Part shown: in pieces, positions 1-11,604 of the stretch | Layout: each line of letters begins with the position of its first letter | How positions within the stretch are numbered: position 1 is the stretch's first letter | From: Mermis nigrescens | Taxonomy: Eukaryota > Nematoda > Enoplea > Mermithida > Mermithidae | NCBI GenBank assembly: GCA_036768485.1 | Contig: JAVLUZ010000271.1 | Coordinates: forward strand, 3,516,309 to 3,580,308 | Direction: 5' to 3' | DNA length: 64,000 nucleotides | Notes under the pieces: model-generated | The model's database searches: none | What the model saw: the letters and a program-made list of their open reading frames with translations, nothing else | Told to the model about the DNA's origin: nothing | Program-made: the position numbers and the translations under genes

Positions 1-184
1 TTTTGCAGACAGGTAAAAAAGCGTGTCAAATATGGTAGCTTGCATCTAGGCCCATATCCAGGATGTTGTTTTGGGGATGGCATGATCAAAATTTAAAAAA
101 ACGGGGGACCAGTCAATTCAAGAAGAAGTTTTTACGATCGCTAGAGCTGCGCACTTTGCAAATTCGGCTAGATACCTTGTATAG

Positions 185-450
185 ATGTCCTAGCTACCGG
201 CACCAGCAACCGTCGCCGGTGCCTAAGCACCTGCATTAAACTGGTGCTAGACTGGCACCGGCACCGATGCCGGTGATCAATGAAAGGGAAAAGATAAATG
301 CATCAATTTAACAAAAAGGACGCCAAAAAAGGTTAGAGTTTTGTTAATAAAGGTTTTCGATTAACCTACCGAAGCCTTTTTGACAAATCTTCATGACAAG
401 TAGTCTTCAAATTCTTTAAAATTTACAATTCACTTAAATGAAGCATATTT
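185..450 (+). mobile_element. Left-end fragment of CACCGG-rich hAT-like element (family E)
   Basis: GATGTCCT at the left is followed by degenerate GGCACC/GGTGCC repeats and then an AT-rich interior (AAAAAGGACGCC). The order matches the left end of the fuller copy at 11605. No right end is present, so this is a truncated copy. The first 184 bases of the window show no gene. Confidence 0.6.
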
Positions 451-826
451 TATTCTAAAATCAAACATCTGGCTAGGAGATATTGATGAACATGGATTTT
501 TAATGCTTCGCATTCAGGAAATTAATGCATTTAAAATCTCTTAACGTCCTTCGTCGTTAATTTGAAAGATTTTCCGGCACTTCGCGCCGCCTCTCCGCTA
601 AAGTCAAAGAAATTTAAGCATTCTTCGCACAAAATTCTCGGAAATTTTTAAATTTTTCGAGATATTGTTGCGCCAAAAATGATTTCAGATAAAAGCACTC
701 AAGGCAAAACGCCGAAAAAGAAAATGCTATTTTAGTCGTGAAGAGCGAATTTTGGACCTATTTATAACCGTTTTGGAAAGAGTTGGGATACCGCGCCCCC
801 TCACGAAAATCCTAGATCCGTCACTG
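451..826 (-). mobile_element. 3' part of a CAGTGRCGGATC-ended MITE
   Basis: The segment ends CTAGATCCGTCACTG, which is the reverse complement of the CAGTGGCGGATCCAGG end seen at 1259. Its interior (a GGCACTTCGCGCC hairpin, 'gtcaaagaaatttaa') matches the interiors of the elements at 51881 and 55001. The opposite end was not found. Bases 827-1258 hold no recognisable gene. Confidence 0.5.
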
Positions 827-1258
827 GCTTTTAGTTAATAAGTTGTTGCGGTCCTTGAAACGCAGTTTGAGTTTTAAGTTTTTTTTGAAAACTATGTGGA
901 AAATAAAGAAAACTTTCATAGGTCTTCCAGATTTGTGCCTTTTTGCATATCAAGATGTGATTTACATTTAGGTAATATTCTCTCAAAAGAATTATTTCTT
1001 GAAGACTAAATAAAATGTCAACAACTTTGATGCTGCTGCACTGCAGGCTACTATTATTTTTGATTAAATTTTCTATGAACAAATAACGAACGAGTCTTTC
1101 TGCGCCATGGAAAGTCTGATGTGCTTGCTGCAGATTGAAAAAAGATGATCAGTTTAGTACCTCCTAATTGCGAAACTGAAATCAAATGTGGAAAGCAAAA
1201 TAGAGGCTAGGTTCTCGGAAGGGCTTATAAGGAAGAACGATGACCTTTATAATACTTC

Positions 1259-1706
1259 CAGTGGCGGATCCAGGATTTTCTGACGGGGGCGGAACCCACA
1301 ATGTTTCGATTGGTGTCAAAAATTGACCAAAAGAACTGTTCATAATGCTTCAAGTATCGATTTTCTTGTCTTTCGTGGGCAGAATCATTTGTAATCCGAA
1401 AAAGTTGGAAAATTTTGAAAGTTCTTGTACGAAAACACGCGCAAAATTAATGCCAAAATCGGCACAAAGCTCCATAAGTGTACTCGGGAAATCAATGCGA
1501 GAATTAAAAAATCCTTGTTCTGTGAATAAAGTACTCTCCTGACGTAAAAATAAAGTTTTTAGAACGCCAAGAAAGTCAGTAAAGGTCATTAATGAGTACT
1601 ACCCAAAAATTTTAAATTTCGTAATAAAGACTGGCTAAATTCATTGCGCCCAAAATTTCTTAAGATGGGGTGGTTGCCTTCCTCGCCCCCTCTAAATCCG
1701 CGCCTG
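1259..1706 (+). mobile_element. CAGTGGCGGATCC-ended hAT-like MITE
   Basis: The left end is CAGTGGCGGATCCAGG and the right end is AAATCCGCGCCTG, an imperfect inverted pair. The flanks are AATACTTC (1251-1258) and AATAATTC (1707-1714), a 7/8 target-site duplication. The length is 448 bp. No coding capacity is seen; the open frames of 65-79 codons inside it are chance. Confidence 0.7.
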
Positions 1707-1714
1707 AATAATTC

Positions 1715-2584
1715 CAAATGTCTGTGTTAACATTCTATTATAACTAAACAGGAGTTCGCTGATGGTGAAACAAAAGACCATCCATGGGAAACAAAACCTA
1801 ATTTTTAACACATTTGGCGCAAAGCGCCAAAAATTCTTTGGTATCTTGCTTAAAATCGCTTTTAAAACTTTCATTCTTTCATTCATAAGGCCTTTGCTTG
1901 CGCACGTTTCCAATGTCCAAGATTTTTCGTTAGCGCAGAACCGCTTTTCTTTGCTCCGCGCTAAAAAAGTCTGTGATCCATGGCTTTTTTGTAAAGAAAA
2001 CAATTTTGATTCTCGCACAAAATTTTTGGGTCAATGCTTCAATGTACAATGACTTTTTGCTGCAAAGTGATAGAAATTTCAACGCTTTTTTAAAAATTTT
2101 TCTGCAATATTTTGAAAAATTTAATACTGTAAATAGGTAGGTACCTACCCATTGATCGTCCATTTAGTTCCAAGCGAATGCATTCACATTCTAAAGTCAA
2201 TGTTTATACAATCATTGATGTCATTGTGAAAGTTCGAACATCTTTTGCATCTATCTCTTCCGTTTTTTTGAAGATTTTATGCAGAAAATTCAAAGTGTTT
2301 GACAAATGAGTACTGCTTTTTGCTGTTTTAAGTTAAAAGTAATTTTTATGTGTTTGTTGCACATAAGCGCAATGGCAGTATTATAATAATCAATTAGCGT
2401 ATTGTAATCGGCCCGTAGTATCATATCTTTTTCTATAAAACGAATTATTTCAGCCTTATGAGTGCAGTTTTACGGTAATTTTTTCTGAAAAGTCAAAAAT
2501 TTTGGCCCCTTCCGCCGAGCTAATGATGTGAACTGAGTTTAGGATAAAATACTTTCTGAACAGCAAATGGGTCGTCGATTACAG
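1715..2584. other. Unassigned AT-rich stretch
   Basis: No convincing coding region was seen apart from the weak candidate first exon at 2306. A few motifs (gtcaaaaattttggcc near 2490) resemble interiors of dispersed repeats elsewhere in the window, so part of this is probably old repeat. Confidence 0.4.
2306..2331 (+). CDS. Candidate first coding exon of the DHHC gene (weak)
   Basis: An ATG at 2306 gives MSTAFCCF plus two bases, followed by a possible donor AA|GTTAAA. The two leftover bases are in the right phase to join the acceptor at 3186/3187 and would make Lys before IENFF. The visible part of the DHHC gene has no in-frame Met before its first membrane segment, so some upstream exon is required. 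The donor is weak, the exon is tiny and other ATGs exist, so this is only a phase-compatible guess. Confidence 0.2.
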
Positions 2585-2965
2585 GCTATCAGTATGCAGA
2601 CATGCACAAAATGGGAATGGGGGGTGGGGTAAAGTGCCTTTTTTGGGCTTAAAAATGTCGGGTACGCGTCAAAAACATGGTATTTCTGCGTTTCTGACGA
2701 TGCCTATCTTTTTAAGAGCATAAAAACAAAAAATTTTGACAAAATCGAAAAGTCAAATAAGACAAAAAATAGCATATGGCGTGAAGGGCCAAAAAATTGA
2801 CTTTTTGAGCGAATAGTTAGCAAAGAACGCTTAAAAAGCACCTTTTCTAGAAATATTTAGGAAATTTATGGCAACTTTCGAAAAATCTCGAATTCTAGGG
2901 GGAATATCTGGGGGGGGGGTGTAAATTTTTCTGGGGATGATCCCCATACTCTCCCAAGACCATGT
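2585..2965 (+). repeat. Dispersed repeat, family M
   Basis: The segment starts near AGACATGCACAAAATGGG and ends near AAGACCATGTATGG. It carries a G-run block, 'tacgcgtcaaaaacat' and 'tttctgacgatgc'. The same order occurs at 53737-54105, and partly at 8265-8500, 35870-36297 and 47705-47850. The ends are the palindromic CATGTATG/CATGCA type. It looks like a non-autonomous element of about 370 bp; class unknown. Confidence 0.5.
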
Positions 2966-3186
2966 ATGGTGTAGTATATATGTGAAAAGATGTACTAATC
3001 TTCGACAATATTTATACCCAACTATTTGTACAAAAAAGTTTTTGCTCGTAATGAAACTTTTTCGGAGGTCTTTTTACATGTACATTAAAAGTGTAAAAAA
3101 CCATTCTCTTGTTATCAATGCTGTTATTAGTTTACGCGTTCCTAAATTCACACATATTAGCTCGTATCTGATTTTATAATCTGCAG

Positions 3187-6100
3187 GATCGAAAATTTCT
3201 TCAAAGATAGTTGGTTTCAATATGCTCTGAATTACTCCGGCTTAGGTTTCACCTTGTTTACCATAGCAAGTGTCTTTGTTGTCAATGGTTACGTTACATG
3301 TCCGTCTCTCTACAGTGCTGACGAATGCACTGGCCCGCTCACTTTTGGCTACTTTGTTATTTTGGAAATTTTCTCGAATTTTTTTCTATTCCATTACTGC
3401 AAGAGATTCAACAGAGTGGATTCTTTGCTGCCCGATTGTCGACGATCTAATTCTGCCGTTAACAAGAATCGCAGTATTTTGCCTACCACCATCAATTCAA
3501 CTTTGAATAACGATTTGAGGTTATATTTTTCACCGTTATGTGCTTTCGTATGTACGTTCTTGACCTAAATTTATGACGGCAGCTTTTTAGCGATGCCCGT
3601 TCGCATTTTCCGCCATGACGTATGGTTCGAAAATTCAGAACAGACAATTGAATGGGGGATGGGGGAGTCCTCGAGTCAAAGTTGGCCGTTCGTCCCCCCA
3701 TATATGCATGTAACAATGGGATGGGGGATCCCCCACCCATACTTAGTTGTCCCCCATCCCATCTTCCCAGTCAGAAAATTTTTGACCCCCGACATAAGCA
3801 TAGCCAGAGGGGGCATTGAGGGCACATGCCCCTCAAGTTTCTCAGAAATTTCGTTGACTTTTCTGGTGCGATAATTGTGTCCAGAAAATTCGAAAAAAAT
3901 TGGAGGTCGTTTAATCCCTCCTAAAAAATAGGTGGAAACCCCCACCCGAAATTTCGAGCCATTAAATATATGCCCCATCCCATTTCTAAAGTCAGAAAAT
4001 TGTAGACTCTCCTGCCCCGAATTTTGGCGAGATCTTCGTTTTTCTGGCCATTTTCAGATGCTTTATTGGCCAGATCTGGAGGCTATTCGCCTTCTTCCCC
4101 TTAGAGTGGCCGGGGCGAGGGACCTCTCCACCCAAAATTTTGAGTCGTTATATACATGTATAATTTAGGGGTCTACCTTCCAGGTAACAAAAGGGAAGAT
4201 TTTACAAAAAGGCAAAATTTACGTCAAAAACTCACGAAAATCGAGACATTTTGCATAATCGATGAAGACCGAATATTAATTTCGAATTATCACAGTTTTT
4301 ACATGATTTCAACAATAAGAATATCAGTTTTAGGTTCACTTTTGTTCGAAAATCTGCCTCGCCGAAATATACGGTTTTTTATGTAATCCCTTACATTTTG
4401 TATTTAATTTAAAATTACTGTAATATAGACTTAGACCGCAGCCGAACTTCCCTTTCAGACATTCGGGGTCGAAGCAGGGCACTGACTTTACTTTGGCAGA
4501 CTGCCAAATCGGTACCAGCGCCCGCGACGCCACTTCAAAGTACTGCGCCACGTGCGACATGCTGGTTCCTTGGCGGTCTCACCATTGTCCCATATGCGAT
4601 TACTGCATACTCAAGAAGGATCATCACTGCTATTTTATGGGTGGCTGCGTCGGTTTCGGGAACCAACGTTATTTTATAGTTTTCCTCTTTTGGGCGTTTG
4701 TTGGAGCCGCATACGGATCGTCTTTATCCCTTAGGCAAGTTGATTAATATTTGGAACTAGATTTCAGCTCGCATGACGAACAGAAGTTTCGAAAGTGATA
4801 TAGTTTTGCAATTTAATTGAAAAATTAACTCGACTATGGTCCTGCCGTTCTTTGCTTATTTATACGCGTATTAGGAGCTTACACGGGCATCAAGAAAATT
4901 CGGGGGGAGGGGAGGACTGGTTGGGTGAAATCGCCGAAGATTGCCAAAATGTTATAAAAATAGAATCCCTGGGGGTCTGCATTAATCTGCGGGGGTTTTT
5001 TAACTTATGAGGGATGTAAATTTAATCTCCCGAACCGTCCATGCCAAAGTGCGATTAGGGGTCGAGAATTTTATTCGTGTGTTTTGATGGCAAGACTAAT
5101 ATATTAATAATACATGCAACAGGGGGGATGGAGGATCCCTTCACCCAAAGTCGGACGTCCTCCCATCTCCCAGGAGCCAGAAAATTTCTGACCCCCGATT
5201 TTTGGAACAAATTGATTTTTTTGGCCGTTTCTAGGCGTTCTTGGCCAAAAATTGGAGGTTATTTACCCCACCCCCCGTCCGCTATAAATGGCCGGGACCC
5301 CCCAAAATTTCGAGCCGTTACATGCATGATATACATGCACGCTTTAAAGCGCTGAGAAGGGAAGGGAGCACGCAGGGGGTGAGGGGGGGGGGGTTGGCTG
5401 AACCCCCCAGAACATGACAGATTCCCAAAAATTAATAGAACCACAGATTTGAATGTTTATTGCTATTCTAGTCATTTGGGTCCTATCGGACCCTGAGACT
5501 TTAGTTGCTGCCCAAGTATGGATGGGGTAAACCGAGTTGCTTTGGGTATATAAATGAGTAATAGCGCTATTTAGTGGAAAATTCTCCCTCTAGCGTTTTA
5601 TGTTGCACGTTAAGTTGTAGTTTAAAACAGCTATATAACGACTGATTCGAGTCATCTCAATAATGTGTTCAAAAATCTAGGGAGAATTTGCATTTCATTG
5701 AATAAATATGTGAAAACAGCGTCAAAATAGTCTGTCTTACAATTGATCGTTTAAATGTTTAAGTCGTTCCTTTCCCCATGTATACTTACGGATAACTGAC
5801 TAAAGCATTGTAATTTGTCGTGTTTTACTCGTGATGAATATTGGTAGTTGAGTATGCATCAAAACACATAACGAGAAGAATGATGGAATGACTTGAACCA
5901 TCAAATGTATTACAGACTTATGGAAGAAAAGCGTCTAGGAATGAATGAACACTCTACCGTGCAAAAGATAAGTATCTGTATTTGATTGTAGATGGTTCGT
6001 GGAGCAATAGGTTTTGATCCGAAAATAGCATTAGGGGTAAGATTTGCAAAAGTCTTGATAATGGGTACCCCATACATTCAGTGTGCACGTGTATATGTAT

Positions 6101-7113
6101 TACACATGTACTTTACTTAATTATCGGATATACAACAACTCGAAATTCCGGGTGGGGGCAAGTCGGTCGATTTAAGGGGGTAATTGACCTAATTTTGTTG
6201 ACCAAGAAAGTCAATAATTTTTGATCTCAGGGGGACATTCATGTTAAAGGGTGGAGTGTGGGATCCCTCCCACCCAATGACCCAATGTCGGCCGTCCCCC
6301 ATATCTCCAAAGCCAAAAATTTTTTGACCCAGTTCTCCTGATTTTTGGAATAAATTGAATTTTCGGCCGTTTTTGGCTTGGCGTTTTTTTGGCCGTTTTT
6401 GGACAACATGGAGGTAATCTACCCCCCCCCCTCTAAAAAATGACCGGGGGCCCCTCCCAAAATTTTGAGCCGTTGCATGTCTTGGGTACGACTGACGTCG
6501 GTGGCCTTTTAATGTACGATGAAAAATTTACGAAATTTTTTCATCCCACGTCCTTTCTTGCGTACGAGTATTTAAAAATACCTCTTTAGGCACATATGCT
6601 TGCAGGTATACATATTTATGTTGTATTCGAATCAACAACGATTTGATTAATAACGTAACTAGTTAATTCGGAATTATTTTGATCAATGAATGAATGATTA
6701 CAAATTTTAATCTTTTCAGGTATCTGAACGCGTTCTATGAACCTTTTTTGCCATTCGGTTGGATCGATTACATTTTTCCGCTAGCATTGAAAAAATGGGT
6801 GCTTTTTCGACACTGCAGTGTTCAACAGTTAGTGATGGTCTTTCTTTGCTCAGCCGGTTTAGCGTCGGCTGGCGTTTGTTTTGTATTCAGCATTTTGCAA
6901 TGGTTGCTCATCTATAGAGGAAAAACCTTCATGGAACAGCAGTCGAGGAAAGCATCGGCGAATCATTATCCAAACACGACTTTTTGCCAAAACGTGCGAA
7001 TGGTTTTCGGTCCTTACTGTATTTTGAACTATTTGGTTCCTCTGCCGTTCAAGAATAAATATGATGAAAGTTTTAAAAAGTGGCTGTACGACGCTTACGT
7101 TAAAGAATTATAG
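3187..7113 (+). CDS. DHHC-type protein S-acyltransferase, ZDHHC24-like; exons 3187-3519, 4459-4734, 6720-7113
   Basis: Palmitoyltransferase of the secretory-pathway membranes: it moves a fatty acyl group from CoA to its own DHHC cysteine and then to a substrate cysteine. The three exons join in frame to 333 residues. In order: TM1 (YSGLGFTLFTIASVFVVNGY), TM2 (FGYFVILEIFSNFFLF), the Cys-rich domain (KYCATC, HHCPICDYC, KKDHHCYFMGGC, GFGN) with the catalytic Cys codon at 4628-4630, TM3 (YFIVFLFWAFVGAAYG), TM4 (LVMVFLCSAGLASAGVCFVF) and GKTFMEQ in the place of the TTxE motif. All zinc-ligand Cys/His are present. The C-terminal GPYCILNYLVPLP stretch resembles ZDHHC24. Splice sites: acceptor ctgcag|G at 3186, donor GAG|GTTATA at 3520, acceptor ctttcag|A at 4458, donor AG|GCAAGT at 4735 (GC type), acceptor ttttcag|G at 6719. 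The stop is TAG. There is no in-frame Met before TM1, so a first exon is missing or is the weak one at 2306. Confidence 0.9.
3520..4458 (+). repeat. Intron of DHHC gene filled with family H repeats
   Basis: GT-AG intron of 939 bp. From about 3650 to 4166 it holds degenerate copies of family H: GGGGGATCCCCCACCC, then 'gtcagaaaatttttgaccc', a 'ggccgtttttag'-like middle, and an end near GAGTCGTTATATACATG. Near 3796 a fragment starts AGCATAGCCAGAGGGGGC, matching the left end of the GGCGTAGCC element at 37965. The repeats are in the same orientation as the gene. Confidence 0.6.
4735..6719 (+). repeat. Intron of DHHC gene (GC-AG) with family H and related repeats
   Basis: Intron of 1985 bp whose donor is GC, not GT. 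It contains family H copies at about 5107-5335 (ending TTTCGAGCCGTTACATGCATG minus its first base) and 6238-6483 (ending TTTTGAGCCGTTGCATG). A G-rich repeat at about 5355-5522 ends TTGCTGCCCAAGTATGG and is related to the right end of family A. Bases 5523-6237 show no gene or recognised repeat. Confidence 0.6.
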
Positions 7114-7138
7114 TTTTAGCAGTAGTATATGGTCTTAA

Positions 7139-7640
7139 AAATGGTGGATAATGGCGAAAAGCGCCGTTTTTCGATGTTTCTAATTGAGCACTATCCGTTG
7201 GCATCAAAAAATCGCGAAAAAACAAATTGAATTCTGGGGGAGGGGTGTTATCCGGTTTGGGGAGGCGTATTGTTCGGCCTTCTGGGGCGTGCATAGTGCA
7301 TACCCATAACCCCAACGCCCACGCGTGGTCTAGATCCCAGAATGAAATAACTGGAAATTTTTTGGTGAAAATGAGGCAAAATGTTGGCTAAAAATGAACG
7401 AAAATTGAAAATTTTCTTTAAAAGTGCTTGAAATTGATCAGTCAGGTCATTTTGGCCCAGAAAAACTGAATTTAGGACCCCCTCCAGATCGTCTGACCCC
7501 CCAGATCGGCTATGCTGTGCACCCGAAGAATCCGAAAGATTTAAAATTGATAGAACCCCAGAGTTGAATTATTGACGCTATTTTTTAGCAATTCGGCCAC
7601 ATTAGACCCCCAGAATTTGGTTGCTGCCCAGTCCACGTAT
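7139..7640 (-). mobile_element. Degenerate family A copy plus a related G-rich repeat
   Basis: 7139-7328 is a family A copy in reverse (ATGGTGGATAATGGCGAAAA, then GAGCACTATCCGTTGGCATC, ending CGCCCACGCGTGG). 7330-7640 is a related repeat ending GTTGCTGCCCAGTCCACGTA, also seen at 5355-5522. It begins 26 bp after the DHHC stop codon, so it probably forms part of that gene's 3' untranslated region. Bases 7641-8001 hold nothing recognisable. Confidence 0.5.
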
Positions 7641-8001
7641 GCTCGTAGCTATTAGGCTAAAATAAGTGAATTTAAGTCGACTGCGATAGCCGTTTAAACC
7701 TTAAAATAAAATGAAAATAATCGAAGCATTTTCGCCTTTCTTATAATAAGATTTATTTTTTACGCGCGGGGTTTCTTGTAATAGACATTAGTTCATAGGT
7801 CTGTATATCGTATTCTTGATGCCAGTTTTCATAATATGTAGCTATCTTATTTGTTTGATGATTTGTAGTCATACAGTACAGTATTCATATATTACCGTTT
7901 ATGCACAGAATAAGACTTCCGGCGGGAGGGGAGGGGGTGGGGTGGGAAAATCAGAACATGCTAATTTAAGTACGTTTCTTGGGTTTAAAAACGATGGGGA
8001 C

Positions 8002-8256
8002 CATAGGTGGGTTGCACCAAAGTTCTGAGGGGGTGTGCAAGATTTTTTCGTAGGTAAAAAATGGCCAAGAATGGTGGTATGGCGAAAAAGACACCATTTT
8101 TCAACGTTTCTTATCGAGCACTATCCATTGGCATCAAAAAATTGCGAAAAAAACAAAAAATATTTCAAAAATTGAATTCTGGGGGTATTTTGATTTTTGG
8201 GGGTATTTTGGTTTTTCGTGAGATCCATACCCCCAAACCCTCCACGCCCAGGTATG
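8002..8256 (-). mobile_element. Family A MITE (reverse)
   Basis: Ends CATAGGTGGG and CCCAGGTATG, flanked by ATGGGGAC and ATGGGGGAC (near-perfect 8-bp duplication). It carries the family core GAGCACTATCCATTGGCATC. Confidence 0.8.
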
Positions 8257-8504
8257 ATGGGGGACGCGTCAGAAATGCCATTTTTGGCGTTTCCGGCGAT
8301 GCTTCTTTCCTCATAGACGATAAAATAAGTATAGAAATTCCGAGGAAAAATTCAAAAAGGCTTACGGCTTTTTGATGCTAAGCGCCGAAGAAATTGGCAC
8401 TTCGGTATAAAAGATCGATAAACACTTAAACAGGACGTTTTTTAAGACTTGAAAGTCAAAATTCTGGGGCGGGGGTGAAAAATTTTTTTGCGGATGATAA
8501 AAGT

Positions 8505-8690
8505 GTAGCGATTGTCGCTACGCGACGCTAGCGTTAGAGTATCGATTACTTTTGACCAAATCAAAACCGGTTCAATATTCGTCAAGTTACGGAAGATCGC
8601 TTCCGGAACCGAAAGTCTCGATCGCTTTGACGGCACGGAGCTGAGATACGGGCCCTCGCTATCATCGATCCCCATAGCCAAACACGCACG
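8505..8690. other. Possible isolated exon, strand uncertain
   Basis: This stretch is more GC-rich and codon-like than its neighbours and is open on both strands. The minus frame reads MGIDDSEGPYLSSVPSKR and continues through NLTNIEPVLIWSKVIDTL, after a possible acceptor ttctgacag. The plus frame reads DQIKTGSIFVKLRKIASG and ends at a possible donor AGC|GTGAGC. I recognise neither protein. It lies just before an assembly gap, so neighbouring exons could be hidden. It could also be a captured gene fragment. Confidence 0.3.
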
Positions 8691-8802
8691 CATCTGTCAG
8701 AAGCGCAGCGTGAGCTATTATATCATCCCCTTATTTTCACATTCAAAATATAGGGCGACGAGACTGGGAGTTTGTCAAGTCTGAGTTGAGATCGGAAAAT
8801 CA

Positions 8803-8902
8803 NNNNNNNNNNNNNNNNNNNNNNNNNNNNNNNNNNNNNNNNNNNNNNNNNNNNNNNNNNNNNNNNNNNNNNNNNNNNNNNNNNNNNNNNNNNNNNNNNN
8901 NN
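8803..8902. other. Assembly gap (100 N)
   Basis: Exactly 100 N, the usual placeholder for a scaffold gap of unknown size. It cuts the 3' end of the retrotransposon that follows. Confidence 0.95.
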
Positions 8903-11290
8903 AATTCTATCTAAAGCAGTCTGCAGTGTTTAATTACACAAGAAAGGTTAAATATTTTTAAGGTCATCTGCGAACATAAAAGCCGAACTTGACAAATTAT
9001 CAAAAAAATTTTTTTTAAATCAAAGACAACGTAAGTCCGAGAATGGACATTTTGAATGACTCCACTTGTAACAGTGGCAGAATCTGTAAAACACTGATTA
9101 ACGCGAATACTGAATACGATTATGTACATAGAAAAGCCTCTAAACAATTAAACAGGTGTTGTTTAATACCGTAACTTATTAATTAAACAAGAATTTTAGA
9201 TATATCGACTTAATCAAATGCTTTAGCTAAGTCTATATAAATAATATCAACGGTTTCTTTATGTTCCAGTGATTAAACCCAAGAATATTTACAGTATAAT
9301 CATAGCAATTCGCAAGATTTATTCTTTTGGAACTTAAATTGAAAAGGTGATATTGAATTATTAGTAGACAAATAAATTGATAGTTGAGTGCACACATGGG
9401 CGTGGGGGGTTTGGGGGTATGCACGACACATGGGCGTGGGGGGGTTTGGGGGTATGCACCCCCCAGAAGTAGAAATACCCCCCCAGAAATCAAAATACCC
9501 CCCAAGAAAATTTTTTTTTGCTTTTTTAGCAATTTTTTGATGCCATTGAATAGTGCTTGATGAGGAACGTCAAAAAATGGTGTTTTTTTCGCCATACGAC
9601 CACTTTTAAGACCATTTTTTGACCTTTTAAAATTTTTTCACCCCCTCCCTAGAAATTTTTTCACCCCCCACCCCCAGAAATTTTTTCGCCCTCCAGAATT
9701 TCGGTGCTGCCCACCTATGGTATGCAGCCCCCAGAAGTCGGAATACCCCCCAGAAATCAAAATACCCCCCCCCCCCAGAATTCAAATTTTGAAAATTTTT
9801 TTTGCTTTTTTAGCAATGTTTGATGCCATTGGATAGTGCTCGATGAGAAACGTCGAAAATGGTGTTTTTTCGCCATACAACCACTTTTAAGACCATTTTT
9901 TGACCTTTTAAAATTTTTTCACCCCCCCCTCCAGAATTTCGGTGCTGCCCACCTATTGTTGAGTGTTAATAATACTTTCCATTATCTTACAATCTGAGCA
10001 ATATAAGGAAACAGGCCGATAATTTTCAGGTTATGAGTCACCCTTCTTAATTATATGTACGACATAAGATTCCTCCTAATATCTGGAATATTACCGGATA
10101 GAAATGAAACAGTGAAAATACTGATGAGTGGTTCAAGAAGATAATAAGCTAATTTTTTTACAAAGAAGTTACTTAATCCATTGGGTGCAATTGAAGTCGA
10201 GTTCTTCAAATTACCAATAGCCAGAGCTACGTTAATTTCGTCAAAAACGATGTTCGAAATGGAAATATCGCAATGCTGCTGCAAAACAAAAGAATTGTTA
10301 ATATTATCATTGGTAAATACAGAAGAGAAGTAGCGATTGAACTTATTAGTTTTACAAAAAGAGATAATTATTACGTTATTGTTTGTCGGTTGAAGTAAGA
10401 GGTGAAATGCTTCTAGAATTATTTAATCTAATATTTACAAATCTAGAAAAGGATTTTAGATCACTGTGTTGCAATAAACTACTTTCCTGCAAACTAAAAA
10501 ATGATTATGAATTTCTTTGCGTAAAATTTTATAGTGATTTTAATACCTTTCTCTCCGATAAATTTTTGTATTTTTTATATAAAAGCCGTTTTTTGGCGAG
10601 TAATTTTTGTAATATTTCAGGGTATGAAAATTTAAAAGGCTTTGTTTTGACTTCAGGAACAAAAGTTGAAATAAGAGGCCAAGAAATAGTGGAAAGGAAG
10701 CTGCCAATACTAAAATAATCTGCTTTCTGAAAATTATGGTGATATTCTACATAAGTTGCAGGAGAAGTTATCAGGACTTCGAAAGATATGTAATTATGAT
10801 CACTTGTAGAGAAAGGGGGAACTCTGACATTAAAAACATTATTTGCTACTAAAATAGCATCAATAATATTGTTGTCATGCGTTTGATATAATATTAGTTG
10901 TGTTAAACCGGTACATAAAAAACAATCGTAAAACAATTCATTCAGAGAGTCAGATACGAACTTACCTAAAGCTTTATCAATTTTAGGCAAATTGAGATCA
11001 CTTAAACTAATTAAAGGATAAGAATAATTTTTTACCCGTTCTATCAAGTTACATATACTTAAAGTATGATTTTAATCGTAATATGGTCCTGTAAATAGAA
11101 AATTCAACTCTATCATGACCATGAAACAACTCAAAAACTAAAGGGTCAGATAAATTCAGTTCGTTTGCAACAACAACTAAATGAGCACTGAAAAGCGATT
11201 CTATCAAGACAAGAACTCCATCTGATTTATTTGCACGATCAGAACGAAAATTTGGTAAATTTTTGAGGGCATGAATTTCTTTAGGCATAA
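8903..11290 (-). pseudogene. Decayed non-LTR retrotransposon (LINE, Jockey/CR1-like), endonuclease and reverse transcriptase
   Basis: Read on the minus strand from 11288, an apurinic-endonuclease-like part comes first: RSDRANKSDGVLVLIESLFS, then NIIDAILVANNV and PFSTSDHNYISFEV. Reverse-transcriptase signatures follow in shifting frames: LKNSTSIAPNGLSNF, PENYRP, DIIYIDLAKAFD (motif A, with its Asp) and FMFADDLKNI (motif C) near 8970. Frameshifts and stops break it into pieces, family A elements are inserted in the RT region (9391-9957), and the 3' end is lost in the gap at 8803-8902. It is not functional. The order EN then RT, and the FADD box, fit Jockey/CR1-type LINEs. The exact clade cannot be fixed by eye. 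Confidence 0.85.
9391..9957 (+). mobile_element. Two nested family A MITEs inside the LINE
   Basis: The outer copy starts CACACATGGGCGTGG and ends CCCACCTATT, flanked on both sides by GTTGAGTG (9383-9390 and 9958-9965), a perfect 8-bp duplication. An inner copy (9424 to about 9719) is inserted at GGTATGCA in the outer one; after it, GGTATGCA reappears and the outer copy continues. Confidence 0.85.
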
Positions 11291-11604
11291 ATTTTTTCTG
11301 CAGGTTGAAAACTTAGGGAGCGTTTCATCAGAAATCCGCAAAAATGATTTTTCGTCAGAAATCTGCAAAAATCGATTTAGAAACTTCGAATTTATTATAA
11401 AACCTGGTCGTAAAAATACGGCGCGAAAACAAGTCTGACTAAAAACTGACCATCTCCCGAATTAAGTAGTCTATTTTGGTTTTCTTCACCGCAAAACTTG
11501 TGTTTTTAGTAATTCAAATTTGGTACCTACATAGAATTCATGGTTTTATTTTTTCGCCAAAAATAATTGTTCGTGTTATTCCTTGTCTATGTATATACCT
11601 ACTA
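11291..11604. other. Unassigned stretch
   Basis: Contains two near-identical runs of 'cagaaatcygcaaaaatsgat', otherwise nothing recognisable. No gene is seen. Confidence 0.4.

Noticed and set aside
4336..4560. Minus-strand frame over the DHHC exon
   Set aside because: Antisense to a clearly conserved plus-strand exon.
6694..6719. Upstream extension of the last DHHC exon (reads MITNFNLFR)
   Set aside because: This is the intron's 3' end; the acceptor ttttcag at 6713-6719 is strong and the in-frame codons are AT-rich intron sequence.
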